Below, piece by piece: positions 4,353 to 5,320 of a DNA stretch of 5,320 nt (positions are counted from its first letter, which is position 1; each line of letters starts with the position of its first letter). The position numbers and the translations under genes were made by a program. The notes beneath the pieces were generated by a model, which made no database searches, had not been told where the DNA came from, and was given only the letters and a program-made list of their open reading frames with translations. Source of the stretch: 9FT-COMBO-48-23 sp964400675 (GTDB lineage Bacteria > Chloroflexota > Dehalococcoidia > GIF9 > UBA5629); contig CAYNVO010000018.1 of assembly GCA_964400675.1 (NCBI GenBank), positions 1-5,320 of the forward strand, read 5' to 3'.

Positions 4353-5320
4353 TTATTCAGTCAAGGTCTCGGTCTCCATGTCGGCGGCTGTCGCTCTCTC
4401 TCGCTCGCCGCCTCGGGTAGACTTCGCCTTAAACTGCTGATTCATTTCCAGAATTTGGCCTCTCTCCTCCAGCCACCTGGCTAGCTCCGCCTCGGGGTCG
4501 CGGATGCCCAGCTCGTCCATGGCCGTTCTCCTGGCGTGGATGCCTGACTGGACAAGCAGCTGCTCGTTCTGAGCCAGCCTGGCTTTGTCCTGGGGCAGTA
4601 CTGCCCCCCAGACGATGCGCATGTTTACGCCGGTCAAGTCCTGCCTGCTGAACTGCTTATGTAAAGAGAGAATCATCTGGCTGCGCTTAATATAGGCTGC
4701 GGTGCGGATGGTTCTCTTGCGCCTGACTTTCTGTAGTAAAGATTGCAGCTCCACCTCCAGGGCTACGCCCGACAGCTCTCTCTCGATGCCGCCGTAGGCT
4801 GCCCTGGGTGATTCGCTGATATCATGCAAACAGCGGTAAATCATATCTATATAGTCCACGTGAAGCCGTATGCCGCCGCCGGCCAGCAGGTCCAGCAGGT
4901 AGGCTTTGGCTTCCTCGGGTATAGTCCACACCTGGCCGGGGGCTACTTTTATGTCCTCGGCTGAGTCCACTCCCTCTAATACGGCTATGGGGTTGCCCGA
5001 CACCTCGAGGATGCGGGAGAGCTGGGACAGCGCCCTGTTAAGCTCTCGCTGCGCCTGCCTGAGCTGGGGGATATCCGAAGTCCCCCAGAAGTGCTTCGGC
5101 TGCCTGACGTTGGGGAAGATGACGAAGGGTATAAAGCCGTAGGGGTTGGGCTTCTTTTCCAGCGTGTCATTGTCCAGGAAGAGCTGGAACTCCTTATCCG
5201 TCCACAGCTCGGTGATGGTGGCGAAGGTCTTGCTGATGGTCTTTTTGTAGAGAAGCTGAACCTCATCCTTGCTGAGCGTGTAGCGGCTGGCTACCCGCCA
5301 GACTTTGGACAGGTCGTCTC
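4353..5320 (-). CDS. Phage portal protein (SPP1 gp6-like), C-terminal 321 residues; continues past right edge
   Basis: The portal is the dodecameric ring at one capsid vertex that serves as the channel for DNA and the docking site for terminase and tail. The frame is open from the right edge (codon 5318-5316) to TAA at 4355-4353. Motifs are KTFATITELWTD, NPYGFIPFVIFPN (visible residues 58-70), HFWGTSDIPQLRQAQRELNR (76-95) and RILEVSGNPIAVLEG; 'P.G..P...' followed by 'G.S.i.....q...N..ls' is the pattern of the SPP1-type/DUF1483-like portal wing and clip region. The later part has the helices AYIKRSQMILSLHKQF and a 'LPQDKARLAQNEQLLVQSGI' linker before the acidic end. A GTG at 5003-5001 could be taken as a start, but it is the internal Val of ILEVSGNP; the upstream 105 codons are clearly coding. 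Family identity is strong, the true start is outside the window. Confidence 0.88.
   Translation of the reverse strand, partial: DDLSKVWRVASRYTLSKDEVQLLYKKTISKTFATITELWTDKEFQLFLDNDTLEKKPNPYGFIPFVIFPNVRQPKHFWGTSDIPQLRQAQRELNRALSQLSRILEVSGNPIAVLEGVDSAEDIKVAPGQVWTIPEEAKAYLLDLLAGGGIRLHVDYIDMIYRCLHDISESPRAAYGGIERELSGVALEVELQSLLQKVRRKRTIRTAAYIKRSQMILSLHKQFSRQDLTGVNMRIVWGAVLPQDKARLAQNEQLLVQSGIHARRTAMDELGIRDPEAELARWLEERGQILEMNQQFKAKSTRGGERERATAADMETETLTE

Noticed and set aside
172..4668. Recurring TATGTAAA octamer (near 173, 989 and 4659)
   Set aside because: Three copies in unrelated contexts, one of them inside the portal gene, are compatible with chance and show no shared position relative to genes.
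4353..5003. Separate 216-aa gene starting at GTG 5003
   Set aside because: The same frame is open upstream to the window edge and encodes conserved portal residues, so this GTG is an internal valine.
4985..5266. Minus-strand Ser/Pro-rich 93-codon ORF
   Set aside because: It is an alternate-frame shadow of the portal gene, whose frame carries clear family motifs through the same bases.

Overview
The window is a block of phage (most likely prophage) virion genes, all transcribed on the minus strand, so it reads from right to left. No tRNA, rRNA, CRISPR array, integrase or transposase is visible. GC content is moderate, apparently a little over 50%. Most genes have a near-identical strong Shine-Dalgarno site, AAGGAGA(C), which points to a bacterial tailed phage (Caudoviricetes). 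The protein set (SPP1-like portal, coiled-coil scaffold with an 'IPAGAP.RT'-type C-terminus, short-armed HK97-fold capsid protein, 'RRDLKDED..YRW' connector) resembles, from memory, prophages of Chloroflexota such as Dehalococcoidia or Anaerolineae. That host assignment is an inference; I could not run a search.

Layout in transcription order: (1) 5320-4353, C-terminal 321 residues of a portal protein that runs off the right edge; (2) 4329-3790, scaffold-like coiled-coil protein with a TTG start; (3) 3748-2825, major capsid protein; (4) 2818-2769, a long imperfect hairpin just before the ribosome binding site of the next gene; (5) 2751-2341, small head decoration-type protein; (6) a 200-base gap (2340-2141) with two hairpins and twelve tandem copies of the pentamer YAAAG, the last of which forms part of the next ribosome binding site; (7) 2140-1526, head-tail connector; (8) a 98-base gap that looks like a dispersed intergenic repeat inserted between an 11-bp direct duplication; (9) 1427-1098, a small protein with an 'LP..AFA' domain; (10) a 139-base gap with a doubtful 24-codon ORF and a weak promoter candidate; (11) 958-257, a holin-like membrane protein with an extra soluble domain; (12) 238-152, a 28-residue one-helix membrane protein; (13) 155-1, the start of a probable tail or virion protein, overlapping the previous gene by ATGA and leaving at the left edge.

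The genes fit one late operon for head building. The portal starts the shell, the scaffold guides capsid protein assembly, the decoration protein stabilises the shell, and the connector closes the portal vertex for the tail. No prohead protease lies between portal and capsid genes, which fits a separate scaffold and a capsid protein lacking a long N-terminal delta domain. The proteins themselves are ordinary. The interesting signals lie between the genes: the pentamer tract feeding into a ribosome binding site, the hairpin between capsid and decoration genes, the insertion-like scar after the connector, and the cluster of tiny or composite membrane proteins at the left.
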